DNA from: Pogostemon cablin | Taxonomy: Eukaryota; Streptophyta; Magnoliopsida; Lamiales; Lamiaceae | Assembly: GCA_023678885.1 (NCBI GenBank) | Contig: CM043001.1 | Span: 6,980,092 to 7,044,091, forward strand | Direction: 5' to 3' | DNA length: 64,000 bases | Part shown: positions 10,896 through 21,230 of the stretch, in pieces | Layout: each line of letters starts with the position of its first letter | Position numbering within the stretch: position 1 is the stretch's first letter | Notes under the pieces: generated by a model | Database searches by the model: none | What the model was told of the DNA's origin: nothing | The model's input: only the letters and a program-made list of their open reading frames with translations | Translations under genes and position numbers: made by a program

Positions 10896-10900
10896 CCATC
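10896..10900. repeat. 5-bp target site duplication, right copy (CCATC)
   Basis: Partner of CTATC at 214-218. Removing the Tat element and one copy restores an open Ala-Ile reading in the host Athila gag. Confidence 0.75.
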
Positions 10901-12500
10901 GAACTTCGAAGTGGAACAAGATATGATGGACCTCCGATGCCTAAGGAAGTGGAAGAAGTAGTATGTGAACAAGAGCCCGTGGTAGTTGCTGATGAAGAAG
11001 GGAAAGAGAAAGGAGTTGAGTTAGATAAGAATGATAAAGTGATCCCTACACTTGATGTAGAGGAAGTGAAATCCCCAAAGAAGAGAAAAAAAAGAGGAGG
11101 TAAAGCCTTTACCGAAGCACTTGAAGTATGCATACTTGGGGAAAAATGACACTTATCTGGTAATTGTATCTTCATCATTAAATGACTTAGAATTGGAAAA
11201 ATTGTTGAGGGTGTTAAGAGAGCACAAATCTTCCATTGGTTGGTCTATTAAGGACTTGAAAGGTATAAGCCCCTCTCTATGCATGCATAAGATTCATTTA
11301 ATGGAAGAGGATAAGTCTTGTGAGCAAAATCAATGACGTCTTAATCCTATAATGCAAGAGGTTGTAAGAAAGGAAGTGTTGAAATGGCTTGATGCAGGTA
11401 TCATCTTTCCAATTAGTGATAGTTCTTATGTGAGCCCTTTGCATGTGGTAGGAAAGAAGGGTGGTATGACCATAGTGAGGTCCGATACTAATGAGATAAT
11501 TTCCATGAGGACTACCACCGATTGGAGAGTATGTGTTGACTATAGAAAACTCAATGACAATACCCGTAAAGACCACTTTCCACTCCCTTTCATTGATCAG
11601 ATGCTTGATAGACCAGCGGGACACAAGTATTATTTTTTTCTCGATGGTTATTCGGGGTACAATCAAATTTTGATAGCCCCGAAAGATCAAGAGAAAACAA
11701 TATTTACGTGTCCATATGGCATCTTCGCATTTAGGATGATTCCATTTGGTTTGTGCAATGCTCCTGCCACATTCCAAAGATGTATGATGGCCATTTTCGG
11801 TGGGTTGATAGAGAACATCATGGAGGTTTTCAAGGATGATTTCTCTGTTTATGGTTCTTCATATGATTTGTGCTTGACTAATCTATCAATTGTTTTGCAG
11901 AGGTGTGAGGAGACAAAACCTTGTGCTTAATTGGGAGAAATGCAATTTTATGATTACCGATGGAATTGTATTGGGACACCACATTTCGGAGCATGGATTG
12001 AGAGTGGATAGAGCAAAAGTTGTAGCCATAGAACATCTTCCTCCTCCCAATAGTGAGAAGGGAGTTAGATCGTTCTTAGGCCATGCTGGCTTCTATCACC
12101 GCTTTATTAAGGATTTTTCAAAAATTGCTAAGCCACTTTGTAAGCTTCTTGAAAAGGATACTAAATTTAAATTTGATGAAGTGTGTCTTTCTTTGTTTCA
12201 GGTACTCAAGGAGGTTTTGATTCCATCCCCCATACTTGTAGCTCCAGATTGGAGTGTACATTTTAAGTTGCATTGTGATGCAAGTGATCAAGCTATAGGA
12301 GTGATGCTTGGGCAAACCAAAGAGAAGAAATTTAGAGCCATTTACTATGCCTCTAAGACTTTGAATTACTGTCAAGTGAATTACACAACCACAGAGAAGG
12401 AATTTCTAGCGGTGGTCTATGCCTTTGAGAAGTTTCACCCCTACTTAGTTAGAACTCGAATAGTAGTATACACGGATCATGCTGCCATCAAGTATCTCAT
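10901..12500 (+). pseudogene. Athila-type pol remnant (RT and start of RNase H)
   Basis: Coding sense resumes after the Tat insertion. A Lys-rich linker (about 10,901-11,110) joins directly to ALEVCILG, so the protease region is missing through an internal deletion. RT follows: WRVCVDYRKLND, FLDGYSGYNQI, IPFGLCNAPATFQRC and FKDDFSVYG, where Lys replaces the Met usual before the catalytic Asp pair. RNase H starts with CDASDQAIGV and reaches YTDHAAIKYL. Defects: a frame change near 11,130, a TGA at 11,334-11,336, a frame change near 11,910, and an abrupt end of homology at about 12,500, so the rest of RNase H and integrase are absent. Confidence 0.85.
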
Positions 12501-12727
12501 TTGCACATGTTCTATCTTTAATTGCTTTCCTAGTTGTTAGTTTGTAGTATAATCAACCCTCTCCTTCTTTGATTCGTCCTACTAGAGTAAAGCATTTCTT
12601 AAACACGGCTACCCACTTTCGCCCTTGGGTTTGATATCTTATAAATTTTACACTTTGTCGCTTACTGCTACACACGATAGAGTACACTTGTTCTAAATCA
12701 ATTTAACCAAAATTGAAACTAAGTTCA
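12501..12727 (+). other. Possible LTR-end fragment
   Basis: Homology to pol stops at about 12,500. The sequence then has the look of the downstream part of a plant Ty3 LTR (CTCTCCTTCTTTGATTCGTC, TACCCACTTTCGCCCTTGGG, ATAGAGTACACTTGTTC). No PBS follows and no partner LTR is in the window. The assignment rests on general resemblance only. Confidence 0.35.
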
Positions 12728-14145
12728 ATGGACAACAGGTGAATATTCCTGTACTACTACCCCTTGTTGGTCCAGAGGGATGTAGCAGGCCAGGTTAGCT
12801 GAAAGATGATTATCGGTTCAAGATCGTAAGATGCCCCTGCTTTTTTAGGGTAAGAAGGGATAGAGAAAATACCTCGAGCCAATGTTCGAGCACCAGGCGC
12901 TACGTCGCTGAAGTAACCAACATCATACTCCCAGGAAAAGCTCGAACGACCTTTAAATATAAACAAAAGGGTACATGTACCCGAAACCGACACAGGTGGG
13001 TAGGTAGGGAATACCTAGGGGCACGAAACAACTCTCTCTAAGGAACTCGACAAAATAGCCCCTTAACTTTGGTAGAAGGGGTGCCTCCTCACAAAGGAGG
13101 TCGCAGTGACCAGGCCCGGGAGACTGTTTACCAAAAATACAGGTATCTGTAGAGTGGTAAGACCATGTATGGGGGCTGACGTCTGCCCAGTGCCAGAAGG
13201 TCAAGGAAGTTTGTGACCTAATGGCAGGGGAGCCGATGATCGAAGCCCTATTGAACGGTGACCGTAATTATAATGGTCCTAAGGTAGTGAAATTCCTTGT
13301 CGGGTAAGTTTCGACCCGCATTAAAGGCGTAACGATCTGGGGACTATCTCGGAGAGAGGCTCAGTGAAATAGACATGTATGTGAAGATCTGGACTACCTG
13401 CACCTGGACAGAAAGATCCTATAAAGATTCACTGTTCCCTGGGAATGGGTTTGGGCCTTTCCTGCACAGCTTAGGTGGAAGGCGAAGAAGGCCTCCTTCT
13501 GGGGGGCCAGAGCCATCAGTGAGATACCACTCTGGAAGAGCTAGAATTCTAACCTTGTGTCAGGACCTACGGGCCAAGGGACACTCTCAGATAGAATGTT
13601 TCTATGGGGCGTAGGCCTCCCAAAAGGTAAGGGAGGCGTGCAAAGTTTTCTCGGGCTAGACGGAGATTGGCCCTCGAGTGCAAAGGCAGAAGGGAGCTTG
13701 ACTGCAAGACCTACCCATCGACCAGGATAAAAGTTGGCCTTAGTAATCCGACAGTGCCGATTGGAAGGGTCGTTGCTTAACGGATAAAAGTTACTCTAGC
13801 AATAACAAGTTGATCTTCCCCAAGAGCTCATATCGACGGGAAGATTTGGCACCTCGATGTCAGCTCTTTGCCATTTGGGCTGTAGTATGTTCCAAGGGTT
13901 GGGTTGTTCGCCCATTTAAGCGGTTTGTGAGCTGGGTTCAGAACATCGTAAGATAGTTCGGTCCATATTCGGTGTGAGCGTTAGAGCATTGAGAGGACCT
14001 TTTCCTAGTATGAGAGGACCGGGAATGACGTACATCTGGTGTACTAGTTATCGTGCCCACGGTAAACGCTTGGGTAGTCAAGTACGAAGCGGATAACTGC
14101 TAAAAGCATCTAAGTAGTAAGCCCACCCCAAGATGAGTGCTCTCC
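12728..14145 (+). pseudogene. rrn23: rrn23 fragment (plastid 23S rRNA, 3' part), nuclear
   Basis: It starts in the middle of 23S (GAATATTCCTGTACTACTAC) and runs to near the 3' end (AAGCATCTAAGTAGTAAGCC). Domains IV to VI are recognisable, including ACCGACACAGGTGGGTAGGT, the CTATCTCGGAGAGAGG region and the sarcin-ricin loop at about 14,008-14,020. That loop reads AGTATGAGAGGACC where conserved rRNA has AGTACGAGAGGACC. Such a change, with many others, shows that it is not a working gene. The 3' end is placed by the known spacer length before 4.5S and is approximate. Confidence 0.9.
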
Positions 14146-14244
14146 TATTCTGACTTCCCCAGAGCTTCCGGTAGCACAGTCGAGGTAGCGACGAGTTCTC
14201 TGCCCCTGCGGGGATGGAGTGACAGAAGTTTTGAGAATTCAAGA

Positions 14245-14326
14245 GAAGGTCACAGCGAGATGAACTGTTTATCATTACGATAGGTGTCAAGTAGAAGTGC
14301 AGTGATATATGCAGCTAAGGCATCCT
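14245..14326 (+). pseudogene. rrn4.5: rrn4.5 fragment (plastid 4.5S rRNA), nuclear
   Basis: GAAGGTCACAGCGAGATGAA to GCAGCTAAGGCATCCTA matches the first ~80 nt of plastid 4.5S rRNA with several G-to-A or C-to-T changes. The last ~20 nt and the start of the spacer are missing: the sequence jumps from CATCCTA to CATGACTTGATCA. A deletion between two short TCCTA repeats would explain this (inferred from general knowledge of the plastid sequence). Confidence 0.85.
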
Positions 14327-14568
14327 ACATGACTTGATCAATTCGATCAGGCACTCGCCTTCTATTTTCATTGTTCAACTCTTTGACAATACGAAAAACT
14401 ATTGTTCAACTCTTTGACAACATGAAAAATTCAAAAGCCCCGCCCTCTCTATCCATCCAAGGGATGGAAGGGCCGAGGCCTTTGGTGTCCCTTCCAGTCT
14501 ATAATTGGGGCCTTATAATCACTAGCCAATAGGCTTTTCTCTTATGCCCTTCTTTGTTCATGATTCGA

Positions 14569-14606
14569 TATTCTGGTGTCCTAGGCGCAGTGGAACCACA
14601 CCAATC

Positions 14607-14608
<2 letters not shown>
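14569..14608 (+). pseudogene. rrn5: rrn5 fragment (first ~40 nt of plastid 5S rRNA), nuclear
   Basis: TATTCTGGTGTCCTAGGCGC and the following AGTGGAACCACACCAATCCA match the start of plastid 5S rRNA. Homology then stops at a CA/TA microsatellite, which marks the end of the plastid insertion. Confidence 0.85.

Positions 14609-14658
<50 letters not shown>
14609..14658. repeat. (CA)n(TA)n microsatellite
   Basis: A short CA run followed by about 20 TA units lies exactly at the right end of the plastid-derived segment. The 138 bp between it and the CACTA element are AT-rich and hold nothing I recognise. Confidence 0.95.
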
Positions 14659-14660
<2 letters not shown>

Positions 14661-14796
14661 GCAATTTTTATTCCTTGAACACATGGCTGCAGAGATTTAA
14701 TTTCTTGTTTTATATTAATTATAATTTTATAATTTTGATTAGAATTCTAATGCTAGTAAATTATGATTATGCTCGTTTAAATGAGTTTGTGAAAAT

Positions 14797-14810
14797 CACT
14801 ACAAGAAATT
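14797..14810 (+). repeat. CACTA left terminal inverted repeat
   Basis: CACTACAAGAAATT, the exact inverse of 50,016-50,029. Confidence 0.9.
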
Positions 14811-15730
14811 TGATAAATGGTGACGACATAATTCGTCATGAAAATTAAAATTTTTGTCACTTAAAATTTTTAATAACAAAATTTGTGTGTCGCAAAAATC
14901 GTACAGTATATGCGTCAGATTAGGTAAATTTGACGATATTTGAATTTGTCACTAGATGTTAATATTTGATGATAAAAATACTTATCGTCACCATATGTTA
15001 TAGTCTAAAGTGACGAATACGTCGTCACAATTATCAACTCATTTTCATCGCGAAATGTATTACTTCGTCACTAAATGTTGAATTTGATGTGACGATAACA
15101 CTTATTGTCCCTAAAAAGGTAGGTTATTGTGACGATTTTTTCTATACTATCAATCTTTTTAATTATTTGTGACGTTTTTATTGTTCATTTAACCATCTAT
15201 TTTGTCATCTTTATATTATTTTGTCATGAAATGGTTAAACATAATGACGAAATTAAAGCATTGTATAATGACGACATAATTTGTGACTAAGAAATAAGAT
15301 ATTAAGATAAAATATTCATTATCATTAAAATGTATGGCAACAGTGACAATGTACTTTCGTCGTAAATAGATATTAATAGTGACGATATGGAAGCATTATA
15401 TGATGATGATACAATTTGTTACTAAAGAGTAAGATATTATGACAAAATATTTATTGTCATTGAAATGTATGGTAATAGTGACAGTTTTTTTCGGTTGCGA
15501 ATATATATTGTTAGTGACGATAAGAAAATTTTATCATTAGAAAATCTAAATACAGTAACAAAAAAATTTGGTCAATGTTAATAGAATATGATGACAAATT
15601 ATATTTGTCATTTTGTTACTTAATTGTATAACGATGAAATATTTTATCGCATTACAAATTAATATTCTTATGAAAAATATATGCTCATTTGACTAAATAT
15701 TTTATTGACGAATGAGTCGCCATGAAATGA
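14811..15730. repeat. CACTA left subterminal repeat region
   Basis: AT-rich sequence with many GTGACGA, GTGACAA, TCGTCAC and TTGTCAT variants in both orientations (for example near 14,820, 15,012, 15,060, 15,130, 15,240, 15,380 and 15,515). Transposase-associated proteins of En/Spm elements bind arrays of this kind. Confidence 0.8.
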
Positions 15731-18530
15731 ATATATTTATTAACACTATTATTTATTTTTCAATATTGAATTAATAAACGAATAAATGTTCAACATTTTG
15801 AATTACTTTTATTCACTACTCTCTGAAAATAGTAAATATATTTCATAGTTTAACTGTACAAAGAGTATCACACCCTAAATACAAAAGTTTAGGGCATCAC
15901 AAAAGCACATAGTACAAAAAGAATTCCAAAGCTGCAAAAAACAGGCTTACAAAACTAGCAAAATATCTAATCTACCCAACTTCTAGAAAGCCCCTTTGCA
16001 TTACAAGCATAGAAAAATACACAAACAAGTACATAAATAATTATAAGATTTTAAGTTAATAAATAACAATAAAAAAAGAGATAATACCAATTGGAGAAGT
16101 GACAAGCTCCAAATGGTGAACCTTATATGCTATCAATTGATGGTAATTCTGGAGTTTGAGTTACTGGTACATGTGGAGTGTTGTCCTTTTCTATTGGATG
16201 ATTTCCTATATCAGTTTTTTAAAGTGTCTCACTCTTATATTATATTCAGCTTTCCCAAGAACCAATTTTAAGACTGAAGGATAAATAACAGACTGTCTAG
16301 CCACTGTAAATCATGTCCTCTAAGGAATGGTCATGCATAAAATAAAATTCATTCATATTCAAGCTTGCCAGTAGCTAAAACTAGGAACATATCTTTGAAC
16401 AACTCTTGTACATCTTTATCTAAAAAATTACACAACCAACGAGTAATTAATGACTAAATCAAATAAAATTACAGTGAAAAGAACTTACAGAAACACCAGA
16501 AAGAGTGTACCAATGACAAAGTCGCCAAATAATAGAAATATAGAGAAAATATACTTGACAAGAGCAGCTACGATGAGACAAAAAAACATTCAGAGAGAAC
16601 CATCTCCATGTCCGCATTTATTATTAGCAACTACAATAGACTCAGCCATGTTTAAAAAAAATAATAGATACCCTAACAACTTCAATGATCAATAATTAAA
16701 GGCATTGTAACATATTTACGTCAAATATCGCCAATGTTATCAAGTTTCAACAGCAAACTTTGTAAAACACTTTATAATAAAGTGGACCAAGAATTGCAGC
16801 TATAGCACCTTCATCTGAATAAAAAACCATATTAAAAAAATATAAAGGTGAAGCATGTCATCAACAACAAAAAAGGTTTAAAATAAAGTAGAACTAAGCC
16901 ACACCTGCATGTTAAGATAGGTCAAGTACCATTGCAAAAAGATATTGAGAATATAACTCCAAATTTGAAATAATACTATCTGTTTACCATCAACAAAATA
17001 TAATCAACACACACAAATATAATATTTATGCTTAAAGACAACTGCCAAACCATAACTTTGATATTATAAGTAGTTTAACTTCAATCTCAAATATTATGGC
17101 ACCCTTTTCAAAGGTAGAACATGGATAGCATCATCCATGTCACTTCCCTTTAGTAATTTAGACATAAATAGAATTTCCTTATGCCAGATTAAACCACCAT
17201 TGTTACATAAATAGAATTTTCTGATGCCAGATTAAACCACCATTGATCATTTCTATCTATTTTTCCTTTTCATACTACTAAACATTTTCATCAATAAAGT
17301 AACATCATATTGAATCACCAAATCCAAATAGAGAGTTGGCATTGGTAATTTAACAACGATGATCATTCAACTTATTATAATAGAACAACATTTAGGAGAG
17401 AAAAAATGGCTAAAAGCCTAGTAAGCTTACGTTTTTACTTATAAAACATTGATAACATTAAGTGAACTACCCTAGGGTGAGTGTTCGAGCCATTTTACAA
17501 TATTAACATTAAGTGAAGACTAGAAGCCATCTACTTGTATAAAAGCAACAACTTCTAAGACAGAGAATAGTGTATTAAGGAACTCCCATCGACTCTCATT
17601 TTGTAGCTCTGCAAGTTCTTTCCAACACATCTTGCATAAAATCAAAGAACTTGATATGTATAAGTGAACCACAACTTAAACTATATTTGGATTATACAAC
17701 AGGAAAAGAATAAACTTAGCTACCAAGAAAAACTGAAATATATCTGCAAACAACGAGATCAAAGTAGCAAACTAAAATAAAATATAAACAGTTCTTCAAA
17801 AAATTAACCTCAAATGGCTAGCGGTTTGAAAATATTTTAACTTTTACCTGAACTAACTTTTGGTAAGATGTTTTTCCATTCACAAATTTATTGTAGTATT
17901 AATAGAATTGTCATTACCACCACATTATAGTGTAACAAAGTGTAGTCCACATTATAGCCAAAGACACTAATTGAACAAAGTTTCAACATTCGGATACAAA
18001 AATGCCTCGAGGAAAATATCTTGAGGAAAATAGATCCTGCAAAATGTCACATTGAACAAAAATTAGCAAACCCTAGCCATACAAGGGGGAATGTAGTTTG
18101 CAAAATTATTTGATAAAAATCCACACGCTAAATATTTTAAAATATTTTAGGTAGAATATTTCAAAATATTTTATTAAATTAAAAACATTGATCTCCAAGT
18201 TGAAGGAGGACGTGTCTAATTTATATTCTACTTGGATATCAATCTACCATGAACACAAACACACTTGCAAGAAAAATAATAATGAATAATTGTCAAACCA
18301 GTTGAATGATTTATACGATTAATGTGTAGACCTTCTATAATATTTTCCCAAATATTCTCATGAATCTATCAAATGGCAAAATAGATTCATGGCACAATTT
18401 GCAAATCATGATTAGACTTTATTCCCACCCCATAATAATGGCAGTGTATTACTGCTCTTTAGACTCCAAAAAAGACATTGAATTAGCTATCTGTGAGGCC
18501 AAAGAAAGTTGCATTTCAATCCAAATGCCA
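15731..18530. other. CACTA interior, no recognised gene
   Basis: AT-rich, with no long ORF. On the - strand between about 16,115 and 16,330 two short frames joined by a frameshift could be a decayed exon: one contains PSVLKLVLGKAEYNIRVRHF and the next NHPIEKDNTPHVPVTQTPEL before a stop. I could not assign them to a family. A 12-bp stretch (GCCAGATTAAAC) recurs near 17,184 and 17,224 within a short direct duplication. Confidence 0.4.
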
Positions 18531-18743
18531 TTAGCTCTTGTTCCCATCAAATAGGAGGGAATTTTAAAAACCAGCAAAAGAATGCATTTGCAAAGATTCT
18601 TATCCAAGAAGTTGTAGGTTTCGCTTCTTATGAAAGAAAAATCATTGATATTCTTAACATTGGTAAGGACTATAAGACCGTTAAAGCTTAGATGGTCGCT
18701 ACTCCTGGGAAGATGGGGGTTGGTGGAGACTGAGAGAGAAGAA
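18531..18743 (+). pseudogene. RPL36: Ribosomal protein L36 (eL36) pseudogene fragment
   Basis: The frame ending at 18,691 reads ILIQEVVGFASYERKIIDIL then NIGKDYKTVKA, which matches the middle of cytosolic ribosomal protein eL36: the pattern IxEVxGFAxYExxI, xxxLxxGKD and KxA is specific. Just upstream, in another frame, LAL-P and SNRR-like codons fit the preceding part. After a TAG at 18,689, codons for GKMGVGGD fit the C-terminal tail, so the basic segment between appears deleted. eL36 is a 60S subunit protein. Two frameshifts and stops show a dead copy. It lies inside the CACTA element, so it is either captured or was inserted there as a retrocopy. Confidence 0.75.
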
Positions 18744-19513
18744 ATACTCTTCTCACCTGCATTTTAATTTTACTGCACAATGATTGTAACACATTTTTAT
18801 CTTATCTTCAATGCATTTTTCCATCCTTTATAAGAATTGGTTGTATGTTATAACAACCTCAATGCAGAATCTTAAGAACTGGTTGTTTAGTTTTGGTTCT
18901 TGATATTAGTCGAATTATGTAGGATATGATACCTGGATTACAATGGGCATCTTCCGCACCCTAGCACTAGGTATTAATAAACTAAATTAATTCGCTACTT
19001 GTTTCGAGCTCTTTTGACTTTTTTCCACTACAGCTTCGAGGACATGATTTTTAGAACTTTTGACTACATCGATTACGGTTGTAGATTCTGTTGATCATGG
19101 GTTTATTCCATGGTTGTTTCTCCAGTTTTTTAATTTTTATAGATTGGGGACTGCCTTGATAATTATTTAAATGTATTATTTCTCTATTTTTTAAAAAAAA
19201 TTCTAGACTACTTAGTTAGTTGCTGGACGTTAATTTCTGAGTACTGTTTGGGGCATTGGTTTAATAGTTATTGGATATATTTCTATTCTGATATCAGATG
19301 AGCACTGGTTGGTCTTGGTTTCTTTGTTAATTATTTGATTTTTAATGTTGTGCTAGTCTAGTCTGCTTAATTTGTGTGCTCGATTACTACTTATTGGTTA
19401 TTGGTGTTTTTTTCCATTTTGCACCTTGCTTTGGTTTGTTCTGCCTTGTTTATCCTAGGTTCTGTGTAATTTGATTCTAGAGGATCTTCTGGGATATTAT
19501 TAGAGTGGGTACC
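18744..19513. other. CACTA interior right of the L36 fragment
   Basis: T-rich sequence with no ORF. The first ~100 bp could be the 3' untranslated part that came with L36. Nothing else was recognised. Confidence 0.4.
19509..19513. repeat. Target site duplication of the Tekay element, left copy (GTACC)
   Basis: GTACC precedes the left LTR; GTGCC follows the right LTR at 34,535-34,539. They differ by one transition. Confidence 0.65.
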
Positions 19514-20015
19514 TGACATGACCCACCTTACATAACTTATAATTCAAATACTAATTAACATAAATATCATCATTATAAAAATCTATATATTTTTTTCCAA
19601 CACTATCACACCAGTTCAACATACGTAACTGATTTCTGACACCACTTCAAAACACACAAAGTTGTGACAATACTTAATATATTACATAAAAAAATATCAG
19701 CGGAAACAAAATAAGCCCACGGCCTAGCCCAATAGGTCATCATCTATGTACATCCGCTCAAAACTCTGAAGGAGTTCTACAGCTTGCACAACACACCACG
19801 TACTCAATTATCATCAGGCTCACCTCAATGCATATACTAGTAAGACAAAAATTTCAGTAAGTAGAAATCATGCATGACAGTGCATGAAAATGCATTTAGT
19901 TTTCTATCTTCTATTTCCTAATCTTTCTAGTTATTCTCTTTTATTTAGAAAGATGTTCACGTTGCGGGATCCCCATGACACACTTTTGATATGCACCCCA
20001 AATGAGCTCAATGGA

Positions 20016-20020
20016 CATAT
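20016..20020. repeat. Target site duplication of copia copy 1, left (CATAT)
   Basis: CATAT before the LTR at 20,021 and CATAC after the LTR end at 28,170; one transition apart. Confidence 0.65.
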
Positions 20021-21215
20021 TGTTGGATTGTATTCTAAAAGTCTAGCTTTAGTATGAACAATATTATAATAATATTTGAAATGAGAATCATATGATCAAA
20101 TGATTGCATCTTATAATTTATTTATATGCGTGATGCAATAGTCCATTTACTTTATACTGTAGATAATATGTTGTGCGACAACACGCGAAAGATCATATTA
20201 TCGGTTTCCTTATAAAGTATAAACAGATGCTCACAACCAAGATAGACGGGGACTCTCTATTGGTATGGTTGTAGAGTGGTTAGGTATTAGCTTGTCTTGG
20301 CTATTGAATCACATTAGTGCACTTGTGTGTATTGAGCAGGACCGCTTGAGATCGTTCGACTTATACTGACTTATAGAAGAACTTGATCTCTGTTATTATG
20401 AAAGTTCATGCTCTTAATCCTTATATAATAACCTCGACACGTAGGGCAGTATGTATTTCTTTGATTCATCAATGGGTGAGATTTACATTATTAAATCAAC
20501 AAACTCGGTGAGTTGGGAAGTAGTGTTGTATCCATGGTGTGCTGTTGATTGTAGAAGGAATCCATGTCCGTCATAGGTTGATGTTGTCCCCTTGAGGAGC
20601 TCATAAGGTTTATCATATAAATCTTACAAGTGGATTAATTTCCGGAATGATAAAAAGGTTGAGTGGTACTACTCTCGGATAAGCTATTAATTAATTTGAG
20701 TTGTCAGTAACTTAATTAATTAATGGACATTGTATATCTTAAGTATGGGGAGACCATCGGGCTCATAATAAGAAGGAGCCCAGAACATAATTTGGGATTG
20801 GATGGGTAGTGCAATAATAATATTTTTGTGGACTATATTATTATTATTGGATTTAATTAAAAGCTTTGGGCTAAGCTTGGTTAATTAAATTCAATTGAGG
20901 CCCAGTCCAATTTCTCCTCCTGGTCCCTGCTGTTGCCCAACTATATAAGTCATCTCAACTCCTATTAACCCTAAGTCAGTGCCTCATTTGACAGAGAAAA
21001 AGAACAGGAGCAGATTGAGAGAATCCTGCAGATTGTTGCCCACACAACAGCAGGATTCAACTTGGGACATACAGCAGAAGATTGAGAGGTGGTTCACTGC
21101 TGTTCATCCTCTACATCGACCCAGAAGTACGGTAAACACATTTAATTGCTTCCGTTGATTGTTTGCCTGAATTCCTAAATGGATCACGTTGAACCACACG
21201 ATCCAATTGCCAACA
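20021..21215 (+). repeat. 5' LTR of copia copy 1
   Basis: 1,195 bp, TGTTGGATTGTATTC to CAATTGCCAACA, same length as 26,976-28,170. A TATA box (TATATAAG) lies at 20,942-20,949. The LTR resembles that at 59,590-60,978 but lacks about 200 bp near its end. Confidence 0.95.
20942..20949 (+). promoter_or_regulatory. TATA box of the copia LTR
   Basis: TATATAAG within GCCCAACTATATAAGTCATC, about 270 bp before the LTR end; the same motif is at 27,897-27,904 in the other LTR. It is the best core promoter candidate in this LTR. Confidence 0.55.
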
Positions 21216-21217
21216 AT

Positions 21218-21230
21218 TGGTATCAGAGCG
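21218..21230 (+). other. Primer binding site of copia copy 1 (initiator tRNA-Met)
   Basis: TGGTATCAGAGCG starts two bases after the 5' LTR. TGGTATCAGAGC is the standard plant initiator-Met primer site. Confidence 0.92.

Larger units (their letters stand above)
12728..14608 (+). other. Nuclear copy of plastid rDNA (NUPT)
   Basis: About 1.9 kb is collinear with the plastid rRNA operon in the order 23S, 4.5S, spacer, 5S. A separate 4.5S-type gene after 23S is specific to plastids, which excludes mitochondrial 26S. The ends fall inside rrn23 and rrn5. Many positions show C-to-T or G-to-A change relative to universally conserved rRNA, for example TAATGGTCCTAAGGTAGTGA near 13,270, where conserved rRNA has C at the two changed sites. 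This is the pattern of methylated-cytosine decay in the nucleus, so the insertion is old. Confidence 0.93.

Noticed and set aside
12757..13614. ORFs on both strands at 12,757-13,614
   Set aside because: They lie in plastid rRNA sequence and are chance.
12728..14608. Mitochondrial 26S rRNA or a working rRNA gene
   Set aside because: A separate 4.5S-type gene and the start of plastid 5S follow the 23S part, which fits plastid DNA. Truncation and changes in universally conserved sites exclude function.
14499..14684. ORF with a Tyr-Ile repeat at 14,499-14,684
   Set aside because: Translation of the TA microsatellite.
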